Of a DNA stretch of 64,000 nucleotides, positions 1 through 10,187 are shown piece after piece. A program made the position numbers and the translations under genes. This DNA is from Chrysophaeum taylorii (lineage: Eukaryota > Sar > Pelagophyceae > Pelagomonadales > Pelagomonadaceae). The stretch is taken from positions 62,001 to 126,000 of the forward strand of contig JAQMWT010000334.1 of NCBI GenBank assembly GCA_029834535.1, written 5' to 3'. How positions within the stretch are numbered: position 1 is the first letter of the stretch; the number at the start of each line of letters is the position of its first letter. Below the pieces are notes generated by a model. The model did no database searches. It saw nothing but the letters and a program-made list of their open reading frames with translations, and was not told the DNA's origin.

Positions 1-1330
1 AGCACATGCCACGAGCGATCTCCTCAGCCCAGCGGAGGCGCATCGCGCTGTCGATAGAAACAGTATGGTCGTCTTGCAACTTGCGGAGGAAATCCTCGAG
101 AAAAATGCTCCGTGACGATCCCGACCATATTTTGGTCGGTAGTAACGGCCCCGTACACCTGGACGATGAGCGGTCACCGTAGAGTCAGTCAGCATAATCG
201 CGAGCTCATTCGTGCATTCGCCCAAGATCTTAGCCTGCGGTCGTGGCCTGCGCACTTCTTCCACTGCGCGCGACAGAAGGCACAGACTCTGCTGCTCCTT
301 ACACTGCACGCGGCGTTCAGCCCGGAGAGCGAGATGATCTTGACGGCGACGGTCTTGTCTGCAAACGTGCCGCGATGCAGACGACCGATGTTTTTTATCG
401 CGAAAGGCTCCGGTTCGATCGAGTCGAGTCGAGTTTCGGAGAGGATGCCTGTGAGAAGTCTCGGTTCTATACTACTCGAAGACGACTTTTTTTCAACACA
501 ATGCTCAAGAACGCTGCCATACGACCGATTTTTGGACTTTGGCTGCTCTTTCATGCTTCGTCTTGCACGCGACCTCCTTGTGAATGTCTGCAACTTGGTC
601 TCGAGGTCATTTGCACGCTCTCCTAGACCCTCGAGAATCGCGCTCGAGGATATCTTAAGCAACACGTGCTATTTTGGCAACGGCTTCGTTTACCTCGTCG
701 TCAGCAGTGAGCACTTGAGCAGGGCTATCCTCGTCGAGAAAATTCTCTGACATGACACGTCTCAGTTCTCTACAACGCGCATGGCGTCTTCGAACTCGTC
801 CTTCTGTGTCTCCGGAAGCGACGAGATCTGTGGAAGAAGTGTGCTATATTTGGCAAGATTGCCTGGTATTTGCTTGGCGATCATGCATCTGCTGGTATGT
901 ATGCTCAGCGGAGTGCATCCAAGCACCTGACGAACGATGGCTTCGTCCAGCTCATTCAGCTTGGAGCTGTGGCAAACAAAGCCCCACTTGCGCCGCCGAA
1001 GCCATCCCTGCTCCTTGAACAATTCACAACTTGCACCTGAAGGTCGAGCATCAGCTCGAGGAGCTTGGTCATTCGAGACGAGACAACGCGCTTGGCGCTG
1101 TCATCGCGAATTTTATTCGTGTTTTCGGAGAGAATTTGAAGCATCTCGAGCGTCTTGAAGACGCGCTCGCCGGCCGTACGGACGTCCGACGCCTTTCGAT
1201 GCAATGTCTCAACACTTTCGAGGATAGCCTTCGCTGCACAGCGCAAAGGGGCGCGACTCCAGGAATCTCTTGTCCAACCATATGCCCATCGGCAACTATC
1301 TTGGCATTGTGTGTCATCTCCTTAACGCAT
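1..1330 (-). pseudogene. TKL-type protein kinase, decayed, cut by window edge
   Basis: Read on the minus strand, pieces of one kinase lie in order but in different frames. A helical N-terminal region is at 1246-762 (leucine/lysine-rich helices containing TLEMLQILSENTNKI). A linker and the first kinase lobe follow at 665-335 with GRLHRGTFADKTVAVKII, whose last lysine fits the ATP-contacting position. Then come IVQVYGAVTTDQ near 166-130 and FLRKLQDD and RLRWAEEIARGM near 100-8, matching kinase subdomains IV-VI. Each step needs a frame change and there is an in-frame stop near 667, so at least three breaks are present and no convincing intron borders bridge them. The helical domain plus TKL kinase layout resembles regulatory kinases common in oomycetes and algae. 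The catalytic loop would lie beyond the window start. A many-exon live gene is possible but less likely. Confidence 0.65.
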
Positions 1331-1748
1331 TTTGACCCTTGCCTCCGACGCGTGCCGCTGCGCCTGCGAACCGCAAGCACGCACCAGCTGTCAGCACGTA
1401 CATCCATATTTTCGATCGAAAGCGACCCGGGTATAGCATCGCCGTCTCTTGGACCTTTCGCGCACTCGATGCCGCTCGTGCGCGTCCAGCACGGGGTTCG
1501 CGCTGGAAGTCGTCCGTCAACGGTTGACGCGTTGCTGGAAACGTGCGCGCCGCAAGGTTCGTCGTCGTCAGAACGTCAAAGCCCGTGCGTTCATTCAGCT
1601 TGCGTCGTCGTTGCTTGGTGCGCTCGCTACGTAAGAAGGCAGCGCAGTAGGCGAACTCGACTGCCGAAGCTTGTTTTCGCGGCTGGTTGGGCCGGCGACA
1701 GCGGCACATCGTCACATTCGTGTCAGCTCAATGAGCCTATAAAAATAT

Positions 1749-1771
1749 AAAGAAAGAAAGAAAGAAAGAAA
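1749..1771. repeat. (AAAG)n microsatellite
   Basis: Five to six perfect tetranucleotide units. Confidence 0.9.
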
Positions 1772-2121
1772 TCGTGCTGGGAGCGGGACGGACGTCGACG
1801 CAACGGTGCTACTTGCCCCAAGGTCGTTCGCAGACGGTGTCGTCGGGCGGCATCATAAGGGTGCGCGTGCGAAGATGGAGCGCATAATCGTCTGATACGC
1901 CTCCCCGGGAGGAGCGACGATAACCCCCGAGTTGTGTTGTGTTGTGTTGTGGGCCTTTGTTCGAAGCGGCGGCGTAGTTGGCATGAAAACCCGGAGATGA
2001 TCGGCATGTCGCGGGGTCTTTCTTCCCTCGGGTTTGTTAAGCCCGCTCCTCACGAGCAGGAAGGAAGGAACCAGGGGGGGAGCATGCGTGCCCGCAGTAA
2101 CGATGCTGGTGTCATCCCCCC

Positions 2122-2154
2122 GGAGTCGGAGTCGGAGTCGGAGTCGGAGTCGGA
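2122..2154. repeat. (GGAGTC)n tandem repeat
   Basis: Five and a half perfect hexamer units, about 70 bp before the glycosyltransferase start codon. Confidence 0.9.
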
Positions 2155-2221
2155 AAGAGCGAAAAGATCCGGGACAGACCCTATACAGGACCATCGTTAG
2201 ATCCGTTGTTGTTGTTGTTAA

Positions 2222-3679
2222 ATGTTAATGTTGTTGTTGTGGGGTGTGATGCGCGGTGGGCTGTGCGAGGAGCCGTGCGGGCCGTTGTTCGGTGGGCACC
2301 GGGCTCTCGCGCGGATCGTGTCGCGTCGGTGCTCGGAGGCGTCGTGCTGCGGGGAGGCCGGGCGCCTGGAGGCGTTGAGCAAGGGGTGGTCCGCGCGCGA
2401 CGGGCGGTACGTGACGCAGGCTTTGGTGTACGGGGGTTGGCTGTGCCGCGCGTTATTTTTGCTGGATCCCGAGCTGCGCGGGAGCAAGGGGTCGATCAGC
2501 GACGTGTCCCGGCTCGCGGGGCTGGACGCGCTGTGCGGCGTGAACGCGACGGTCCCTTCTCGAAACGAAGAGAATTTCGTCGTGGTCGGCGTGCACCACA
2601 ACGGGCTCGGGAACACGTTGTACCAGTACGCAACGGCGCGGCTGATGGCGTGGTCGATGGGGGCGCGGTACGCGTCGTCCCTGATCGTGGAGCGCGAGGG
2701 CGCGATGAACTTGCAAATCGCACCTCATTCTCGCGAAGCTTGGCGCGCGTTTTACGAAATATTCGAACCTCCAAACCTTAACCTCGACCTCAAGCTCGGC
2801 GCGACGGTGAACGGGTCGCGACGCCTCGACGCGCCGTGCGCGCGGCTCGTGCCGATGCGGTCCGAGTACGTTGCGAACGGCACGATTATTTTTGGCGAAA
2901 GGCCGGCCGACAAACGGCGACGTCGACCGCGAGAGACTCTCCGCGAACTCGTTGCCGCGCTCCGCCGACCCAGCGCGCGACCCAGCGCGCTCCGGTGCGT
3001 GAAACTTATCGGGTTCTTCCAGGACTACGCGCTCTACCGGGGGGTGATGCCCCTCGTCAAGGCCTGGCTCCCCGTGCGTTCGCGCGATCTCGCGACGTCG
3101 CCGTCGCCGTCGGACGTCGTCCTTCACGTCAGGCTCTGCGATGGACCCTACCACGTCTACAAGTATTACTCTGTCGAAAATTACTTTGGACCCATCCTCG
3201 ACCGGCTAAGGGGGAGGCCGATTCGACTCGTCACGGCCTGCTCGCCCTTCAAGCCGGGAGTGACTCGGGACCTCGTCGACAAGTACGGCGCGCTCGTCAC
3301 TAGGCCGGAGATCGTCGGTTCGAACCGCCCCGGCGCGCCCGAGGCCGACTTCATCTACATGACCAGGGCGACTACCCTCGTCATCTGCGAGTCCACCTTT
3401 TCGTGGTGGGCTGCCGCGCTCTCGAACGCGACCGTCGTCCACGCCCCGGGGACGGGGGTCCTCCCGGTAGCCTGGGACGACCCTCGCTACGTCTTCCACG
3501 ACGTTTCGAAACGTGCGTTTTATGGCCGCTTCGACGGCCGGACCATTCGCTACAACCTCCGCACCAACCGATCCTCCACTATGGAGGAGGAGGAGGAACC
3601 GAGAAGGCGTCACCACCACCACCACCCGACAATGACAATTTGGGGAGGGGGGAACTTTCTAAAGGCAGGGTTAGGTTAA
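2222..3679 (+). CDS. GT11-like alpha-1,2-fucosyltransferase
   Basis: A 485-residue protein that probably transfers fucose (or a related sugar) from a nucleotide donor to a glycan in the Golgi. Three blocks fit family GT11: GLGNTLYQYATARLMA near residues 127-142 (family pattern GxGNQxFQYAxAR), HVRLCDGPYHV near 300-310 in the place of the HxRxGDY donor-binding motif, and an acceptor/donor pocket near 376-400 with CESTFSWWAAAL. The first ten residues are hydrophobic (MLMLLLWGVM) and could act as a short signal anchor. Several N-glycosylation sequons (NAT, NGS, NGT, NRS) fit a lumenal protein. Odd points: the usual GD of the donor motif reads CD, and the C-terminus ends in Glu and His runs that probably arose by codon expansion. 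The first ATG of the frame was taken as start. The exact acceptor cannot be told. Confidence 0.75.
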   Translation: MLMLLLWGVMRGGLCEEPCGPLFGGHRALARIVSRRCSEASCCGEAGRLEALSKGWSARDGRYVTQALVYGGWLCRALFLLDPELRGSKGSISDVSRLAGLDALCGVNATVPSRNEENFVVVGVHHNGLGNTLYQYATARLMAWSMGARYASSLIVEREGAMNLQIAPHSREAWRAFYEIFEPPNLNLDLKLGATVNGSRRLDAPCARLVPMRSEYVANGTIIFGERPADKRRRRPRETLRELVAALRRPSARPSALRCVKLIGFFQDYALYRGVMPLVKAWLPVRSRDLATSPSPSDVVLHVRLCDGPYHVYKYYSVENYFGPILDRLRGRPIRLVTACSPFKPGVTRDLVDKYGALVTRPEIVGSNRPGAPEADFIYMTRATTLVICESTFSWWAAALSNATVVHAPGTGVLPVAWDDPRYVFHDVSKRAFYGRFDGRTIRYNLRTNRSSTMEEEEEPRRRHHHHHPTMTIWGGGNFLKAGLG

Positions 3680-3710
3680 TTTGACGACAACAGTGGTGGT
3701 GGTGGTGGTC

Positions 3711-4346
3711 ATGCGCCATAATCAACAGATCCGAAGGCACTTGTTGGCCATCAAGGAACTCCTGCCGGGCGCGACGGGGCTGACCCGCGACGAACTCGAG
3801 ATCGCGGAGCGGATCTCGCGCCTCGAGCACGTTGAGACCCCCGATGCAGTACTCCCCGGTCCAGACTCACCCGTCGCCGACGTCGAGATCCTCCCTGTCT
3901 CGGAGACCGACATCGCCGGAACGGAATGGCCCCTGCGGCCGCCGGTGGGCCGCGCATGGCTCGGTCTTGAGGGCGAGGCGCTCTCGATGTCGCGAAGCTC
4001 GAAGTTGTACGGCGACGCGCGGTACGACGAAGTCGACGACGACGGCTCGTCCGACTCTCTCCCCCCGAGCAAAAAGCAACGCGACCAGCCACGGGATGAC
4101 GACGTATCGCGGAGGGTCGACCGATGCGCCCCTGGCGACCGGAATAGCGAGGAATCCCCCCTAGAGCGGGAGGTCATGGACCTCTCCGAGGCGATGGGTC
4201 TCGACGCGTCGTCCGGCCTCGTCAAGGAGGCCCTCAAAAAGACGCGCGGCGGCGGCCTCGAAAGGGCGATCACCTACATCCTCGACGCCCGGGAGGCCAC
4301 AATCGCCCGCAAATCTTCCTGCCGAAGGCGCCGTCGGCGCTACTAA
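3711..4346 (+). CDS. Small protein with C-terminal UBA-like domain
   Basis: A 211-residue protein starting at the first ATG of its frame, 31 bp after the previous stop. The N-terminal half is acidic and low in order, with a basic KKQR patch after a Ser/Asp stretch that could be a nuclear signal. Residues about 150-195 read as three short helices, DLSEAMGLDASSGLVKEAL followed by KKTRGGGLERAITYILD. This matches the ubiquitin-associated (UBA) pattern of a first helix with MG, then a basic second helix, then ERAxxxLL. A role as a ubiquitin-binding adaptor follows from the family but no partner domain is visible. The C-terminus is a run of arginines. The function is unknown beyond the UBA-like call. 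Confidence 0.55.
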   Translation: MRHNQQIRRHLLAIKELLPGATGLTRDELEIAERISRLEHVETPDAVLPGPDSPVADVEILPVSETDIAGTEWPLRPPVGRAWLGLEGEALSMSRSSKLYGDARYDEVDDDGSSDSLPPSKKQRDQPRDDDVSRRVDRCAPGDRNSEESPLEREVMDLSEAMGLDASSGLVKEALKKTRGGGLERAITYILDAREATIARKSSCRRRRRRY

Positions 4347-7300
4347 ATATCTGTATGGAAATCCGTGCGAATTCTGGGCCGGGCGGCGAAAATTTCCTCG
4401 GACGAAAGAGAGTCACGACAGGACTTCGCGAGAAAAAAAAACACCAGATGCTTGAATGTCACCACAACCGGGTTACTACTTAATATGGCGACCGTCCGCT
4501 TCTAGGTCGGTACCATCGGGTCATCCCTGACTAGGCAACGTCTGATCTCGGATTTCAACGCTCTTCCCCGAAGCCATAGGCTGTCGGTCGGTCGGTCGGT
4601 CGGTCGGTCACCTGTGTACCAACCTTTGTGCGATGAGACGCGGCAGTGGCGACGGCGGTCGAGAAACAGAAGTTCGAGTACGACATCCTCAGCGCCGCCG
4701 CGATATGCATTGTAACGACGTCCGTCCAGGGACTGATTACATCATCCTGCTTCGTCTTGAAAAGGCATGGTGGCTCCTCTTCTGTCAAAGGCGTTGTCGC
4801 CGTAGTCAAAGCCGCCGCGAAGAAACTACGAACAGAACCGGACCAAAAAAGGCATCACTCACCCTATGGCCGAGTCGATCGATGCGGCAGCGCCGGTTTC
4901 CGGCGAATCGCATCCGTATACACACGGTGGAGCGCTTCTAGAACGTGCGAGTCTCGGCGGAACGCGGAGACTTCGAGAGTGCGATTCGCGGTAGTTCGCG
5001 CAGGACCTCGTCGAAAGAAAGAAAATCCTCGCGGAGACAATCAATAAATAAACAGGACCCACGTTCCCAGGCCGCGCTCGCGACGTGCCAACTTAACACT
5101 GAACGTGATGACCTGCCTTATCTACGCACCTACCCCGAGACGCCACCAGCTGATTATTATTAAAAGGTTATTCAGCTCCCGTACAACGCGACTCGTCCGA
5201 AGGTACGACGCCAAGTTCGTCACGATTTGGTCGCAATGACACCGGCCTCAAAACAAGCTTGATAACCACGAAGTTTCGCGCGAAGTGTGCTCGAAACGTG
5301 TTGATGATATCCAAACGTGGAGTGCCAGCATACATCTGCATGGCGACGATCAAAACTTGGAGAGAACGCTCTTAAGACAACCGACGACAAACAACAAGCT
5401 CCCAGTTCCGAGACGAATCACCAAGAAGCGACTCTCGCAACCTGCGTTCAAGCCGTCGCACATCGAGCAATTGACTCGTTCGTTCACGACGAGCAACCCC
5501 AGAGGAGCAAGTAGCAAGCGACGCGCAGCGGCCGAGAATGCCGCCGTCGCCGCTGCGAAAGCCGCCGAAATACGCGCATGAATTTCTACTAAAGGCGTCA
5601 GAATCATCTCAGCTGCAGATGCGATACCATCCCGGTTCGGTGCGGTGGCAGATGCCTTTGAACGCACCGCGTGCTCCATCTACACCGAACTTGCTTCCGC
5701 GTCCGACGGTATCGATTCTAACGTGCACGCCGCGACAAATTTCGGCCGCACCTCCGGTGATAAGAATCGGTGAAGCTCTCGGCGACGCTCACATCTCAAA
5801 TCCGACCCCACTTGCCAGGACGACATTATAGTCCAGCTAAAATCCATAGCAAGCAAGCGCGATCGAGGATGTACCCACGTTCCATGCTTCGGGACGAAGG
5901 TACAGCCAACTCCCGCGCAGCGAAAGGGTGTACATCCGTGGGCCCGCGTCATTCATTCGCATGCTGAATGAATCTATCTCATGTGTGCGGGCCACGCGCG
6001 CTCCGTTCGTCCATATCAACCTGCGCGCAGAGGCTATTCCATCCAACCCACTATAAGAAGGTCGTCGTCGACGCAGTTTCTGTCGGAGAGCGGTGTCGAC
6101 ATTGTCACGTCCCTCGGCAGAGGCACTAGCTACTACCAACTGGGGCATCAGCACTAACGAGGACGACGCCACGAGCTTTCCCCGAGAAGTCGCAGCGGCA
6201 TGACGCGAGCCGAGACCCGAATCATCTGCTCGCCAGTGGTTTTCGCCGTGCCCGCGCCGCCGAAGGGCCACTGCCACGCTACTCGCTTCGGCGACATACA
6301 AGTTCTTCACCAGAAACTTATGAAAAACAGACAGACATCTGCCGATTAGTAGTAGTAAGGACCCCTGTAAAAAACTGAGAGGTACGGTAGTTTCAGTTGC
6401 TACCGAATATAGGTCAAAGTTCCCAGTGGGTGGTCCCAGAAAGGTGAATGTACCCCGAGGCCAGAAAAGCGTTTTCGAAAAGGTCACTGCTAAAAAGTGC
6501 GGAGGTGGTGGTGAGGAGGGATTTGGTCAAGTGAGAAGCGACATTCTTCAATGGCACCAAGCCCGGCTCCTGGCGCTTTGAGTCGGCCTACGATATATAC
6601 GACTCATCAGACGACGAGTACGAGGATCGATGGGGACGACGGGAACAAGGGCGAGAAACTCGCTGATGATAGTATGATAGATGCCAAACGTTATTGACGG
6701 CGGCTATGGAGAGATTTGACCCTCTCCGGGTACATGGTAGAGACTGCGTGCAGTCTTAGGCGTGTAGAGACCATTCCGCTTGTCACATGCTACTACACAA
6801 GGTAGGGATTTAGGCCCTAACTCCTTAAGGACATTAGGTCCCATAGAAGCGTTTACACTGACAACGGGGAACGAAGTCTCTGTTAATTAAACAGAAAACC
6901 CCGCACCCGACAGTACGCACCTGGAGGCCTACTCCATGTTGGAAAGAGCTTCAGACTGGGTTCTTCATAGTCATGAAAATAAAAGGGCGGAAGGGGTAAG
7001 GGAAAGAAAGAGGGAAAGCCGTATTACGGAGAGAAAACCCTCGTGTAGAGATAGGTGTGAAAATGTTCCAGTGTCGCACACATAGTAGTGTAGCTCTCTG
7101 GAGGCTATGGACATCACGCAGATCCTTACAAATTCATTTGGTCTAAGGCCGGCGCGAACGACGTCACATTGAGTGCCATGGACCGTGGGACGACCACTCT
7201 CGACGTGCATGCCGCTCCTCTATTCCCAATACCCACCTCTATCATGGCTGCACGCGTAGACCACGCCTCCCACGCAACTTGGCAGCGACGGGCCTCGTTC

Positions 7301-7508
7301 CCAGGTGGATTGGGGTCATCTGGTATGTATTTCAGGGCGATTAAAAAGCCCGGGCGGTCTTTGAGGGATTTCGGCCCCGGTGCGAGACTTCGCGTCTCTT
7401 AACCGAAGCAAGTATACGAAAGAGTGCGTCGTGGTGAGGGGCTGCAGACACTCATTACCACAAGGTCATTCCGAAGACACGGAAGACTTCGGCGGCGTAG
7501 CCTAAATA
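4347..7508. other. Gene-poor region
   Basis: About 3.2 kb with no convincing gene. Short frames of 60-216 residues occur on both strands but are rich in Arg/Ser, overlap, and show no motif. A scrap at 6547-6666 reads in one frame as FNGTKPGSWRFESAYDIYDS followed by an acidic tail, and looks like a leftover coding piece. A GGTC tetranucleotide run lies at 4583-4610. Nothing else is supported. Confidence 0.5.
4583..4610. repeat. (GGTC)n microsatellite
   Basis: Six perfect tetranucleotide units. Confidence 0.9.
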
Positions 7509-8417
7509 CTATTGTCCCTTTGTGAGGTAATGAATGTTGAAGCCGAAGCTGCCGGAACTGTTTGTGATGCTGGTTTTGTGAATCCACCAAGCAGGAACGT
7601 AGAGGATATCACCATCTTCCTGCAGGATGACATTCTTGGGTATCGGACGGAGTTCTCGGGTGACGGTGGGGCTGATGACGATGTCATACTCGACGTCATC
7701 GTGGTACTTTGGATGGACGAGCTCCCAGGTTTTTGGTTCTTTTACGCCGAAGCTCAGAAAGTTGTCCGGGTGTGAATGATAGTAGTTTACGACAGACTCG
7801 GTCCCCGAGCTCATGAGGTAGTTGTGACCGAGAAAACGACCGACGAGACTAAAATCTTCAGGAAAGATCGATTTTCCCCGAAGATCTTGTTCGACAGTAG
7901 CGACTTGCTCTTGGTTTAGCAGATACGCGTGTACTTTGAGTGCAGGGTTGTCTAGGTTTCGCGAGTAGAAACGACCCACTTTCTCGCGTAGTGAATGATT
8001 CGTACACGGAAAAAAGATGTTGACCTCTCGAGCCGATTCATCGCCATAACCGACGTAGGTAAACGGCTTGTACCAAATCACGCGCTCGCACTCGGTGAAC
8101 ATATTTTGAGCCTCGACGCCAAAGTACACGAAATCCTATATCTTCTAAAAAAAAAAAAAGCAATCCTTGAAGATGATTGGGGTCTTCGATTTGTGAATCA
8201 AATTCAATTCGTTACAACTTGCTGTCTTGTAGTCGTCGGGGATCGGCCAGAGCCAGCTGTGCAATGCGAAGAACGTACCCACACCTCCGTAAATCTTCGC
8301 ATCCAGAGCGTTTTCGTACTGCGTCAACGTTAACAATAACACGGCCAATATCGACAACCCAGTCCACGTCTTGCCGCCGACCACTCGCCGTTTCTGCGTC
8401 TTGGATACTTGTTCCAT
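7509..8417 (-). CDS. JmjC/cupin-8-type 2-oxoglutarate oxygenase, probably membrane-anchored
   Basis: Two same-frame blocks (8417-8145 and 8129-7509) form one protein of about 300 residues. The first begins MEQVSKTQKRR, carries one membrane helix (LSILAVLLLTLT) and ends with SKTPIIFKDC, the usual entry to a JmjC fold. The second holds the metal-binding strand YYHSHPDNFLSFGVKEPKTW and the distal strand GDILYVPAWWIHKTSI, the classic jelly-roll positions for the Fe(II) histidines. Such enzymes hydroxylate or demethylate proteins using 2-oxoglutarate and oxygen; with a signal anchor this one may work in the secretory pathway. Between the blocks is a run of 13 T followed by two in-frame stops. It reads like a polypyrimidine tract and acceptor (TTTAG or ATATAG), but no donor restores the frame cleanly, so an unresolved intron or a recent loss both remain open. 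Confidence 0.6.
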
Positions 8418-9500
8418 GTCGACGCTCGTCGGAATGCTTGTCGGAATAACAAATTATTTCTTTGTGCTTGGGGTTCTGGGGATGATTGTTTCGTATCGTT
8501 GCTTTCGGTTACTACTGTTCAACTTATAGTTAATCGCGCGATCATACATTCCCGCAATTTGACGTCATCAGCTTTGCAGAGAGAGAAATTCTGACGTTGC
8601 AGCGCATATTTCGAAATCAGGATTCGCATCCTTTGGTTCTATTCCCGGCTTCTCCGGAGTACTGCTGTGCCGAGCGCGGTCGTGCGAGGTGGGAACACGT
8701 CGCCGAACCTCTCGCCTTGGGCTACGACGCGCGCCGGGGCACATCGAGACCAGCGGCACTCGTTTGAAAGCCGTCGCGAAAGTCCGTCCAAACCCTAGAT
8801 CGGCTCCTTTGAGGCCGCCCTGCCCGAGCGCCGAGGGCCTTTACTTAATCCGCAGAGCCACGCCGTCAGGATCTTGTTCCGGACCTGTAGTCAGCTTGGG
8901 GTAAGTAAAGGCTGTCCATCGCGACCCACTACACTCGGTCGAACACGCGAGACGCATGCCGCGAACGTTCGAGCTCGACGTCGACGCGCCACTTGTCAAG
9001 GCTGTCCTGGCCACCGGAACCTGCCGACAGGTCTGGTCCGACTGGCAACTACTGAACGCTGTCGTTGCGCGCGACCGGTCGAAGAATCTCCGAGGTGCGG
9101 CCCTCGACTCGCCGAATTTTGCGCTCGGGCCACGACATGCATCAGGCGAGTATTCCGACAGTGCGAATGGGATTTCCCGGCGCAACTATAAAAAGACGGT
9201 GCTTGGCGCTGTGCCTACGTCGTATTGCAGCCGCACGAGAGCTTACGGTGGCCGACCGGCCGAATTCCGTTTTCGGAGGCTACGAATGAGACGTATTGGA
9301 CCACCGACGGGCGAAAACAAGCCCGCAGCCTTTCGCGTGAGCCAGCGCTTGCGATTCTGACGGCTCCGGCGCCCGCCCCGGTCGTGCAGGGCACCGACAC
9401 CGGCCGAGTTCGAAGCCCGTCTCCGACGCCGTCGTCTGGGAGCAAGCGACGCGTCTAACGAGGCCGAAGCTACGCCACGCCGCCTCGCCAGAAGAGTCGA
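8418..9500. other. Region without a supported gene
   Basis: Short overlapping frames on the plus strand (8956-9360, 9065-9289, 9225-9458) and one minus frame (9185-8841) have mixed composition. The plus pieces could be decayed or intron-split 5' exons of the coiled-coil gene that follows, but no splice pair could be defended. Confidence 0.4.
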
Positions 9501-10070
9501 ATGAGTGGTCAGGAAGATGACGGCGAATACCGCGACAGCGACGAGATGGACGCGGAGTTGAGTTTGGAGGAGCTGCAAAAGCGGCTCCGTGATTATAAAG
9601 CTCTGGTGAAGTCGCTACGCATGACAGTCAACCGCCTGTATTGCGCGCTGGACGAGAAAGAGGACAAGATCACCGCCCAGCAAGAAGAATTCCGTCGCGT
9701 ACAGGCCGAACTTGATGCTGTTCGACTTTCGTACCAAAGCACCGGTGCCGGAGAAGAAGATGATGATGCGGCGGAGCTGACTCCCCAACGTCGATTAGAG
9801 CTTCTCCGACCACTTATGGCTGCGCGCGAAAAGCTTCCGCGAGGACGATGTCGGCGACGCGACCTCCTCGCCGACTTCGCATCGAGACTCCCGTCGCACG
9901 AGCGTTCGGCTTTGATGCCGATGTTGCCGAATCAAGCAGCGAAGAGCAGCCTGTACATGTTTACGACGAAATGTTGGGCGGTGTCGTGTTGTATACACAA
10001 GTCTCTTATGGGCAGGATTTTTCGACGACTGATGTGGCACCTTTTGGGGAGAGAGAGAGATAGGGTCTAA
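9501..10070 (+). CDS. Coiled-coil protein, 3' frame uncertain
   Basis: ATG at 9501 opens a 189-codon frame. Residues 1-20 are acidic; residues about 20-75 form a clear heptad-like coiled coil (ELSLEELQKRLRDYKALVKS, then LDEKEDKITAQQEEFRRVQAE). No enzyme motif is visible, so a scaffold or dimerising role is all that can be said. After about residue 105 the composition turns Cys/Arg-rich and unlikely. From about 9820 a neighbouring frame, ending at 10063, reads better: FGFDADVAESSSEEQPVHVY then DEMLGGVVLYTQVSYGQDFS. A small intron or a frameshift near 9820-9850 is therefore probable and the true protein end is likely 10063. Confidence 0.5.
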   Translation: MSGQEDDGEYRDSDEMDAELSLEELQKRLRDYKALVKSLRMTVNRLYCALDEKEDKITAQQEEFRRVQAELDAVRLSYQSTGAGEEDDDAAELTPQRRLELLRPLMAAREKLPRGRCRRRDLLADFASRLPSHERSALMPMLPNQAAKSSLYMFTTKCWAVSCCIHKSLMGRIFRRLMWHLLGRERDRV

Positions 10071-10187
10071 TTTTAGGGTGACTGTTTTCTACAAAGCTTC
10101 TTGAGGTACTCATCATTTCGAATAGAATCTGCGAGCACAATAATAATAATAATAACCCGCTTGTCTTTTGAAGAGGTTATTTATTGC

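Larger units (their letters stand above)
1331..2221. other. Gene-poor spacer with simple repeats
   Basis: No open frame here looks like a protein: the candidates are arginine- and serine-rich and overlap each other on both strands. It holds an AAAG run and a six-base GGAGTC tandem. It probably contains the 5' flank of the kinase relic and the promoter side of the glycosyltransferase gene. Confidence 0.5.

Noticed and set aside
2206-2781. 191-codon plus-strand frame overlapping the glycosyltransferase start
   Set aside because: Arg/Ala/Gly-rich shadow of the GT11-like frame.
4646-5047. 133-codon frame starting MATAVEKQKFEYDILSAA
   Set aside because: The start is GTG, there is no ATG in frame, and the second half is low-quality Arg/Ser-rich sequence; no homologue recognised.
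5837-6487. 216-codon minus-strand open frame
   Set aside because: No recognisable domain, mixed composition, no supporting context; could be chance in a GC-rich sequence.
8020-8145. Alternative frame EDIGFRVLWRRGSKYV within the JmjC gene
   Set aside because: Looks protein-like but is Arg-rich and ends soon; the neighbouring frame continues into the conserved oxygenase strands.
8841-9185. Glyoxalase-like ending (GPEQDPDGVALRIK) on the minus strand
   Set aside because: Only the last 14 residues resemble a vicinal-oxygen-chelate end; nothing upstream in any frame supports the fold.
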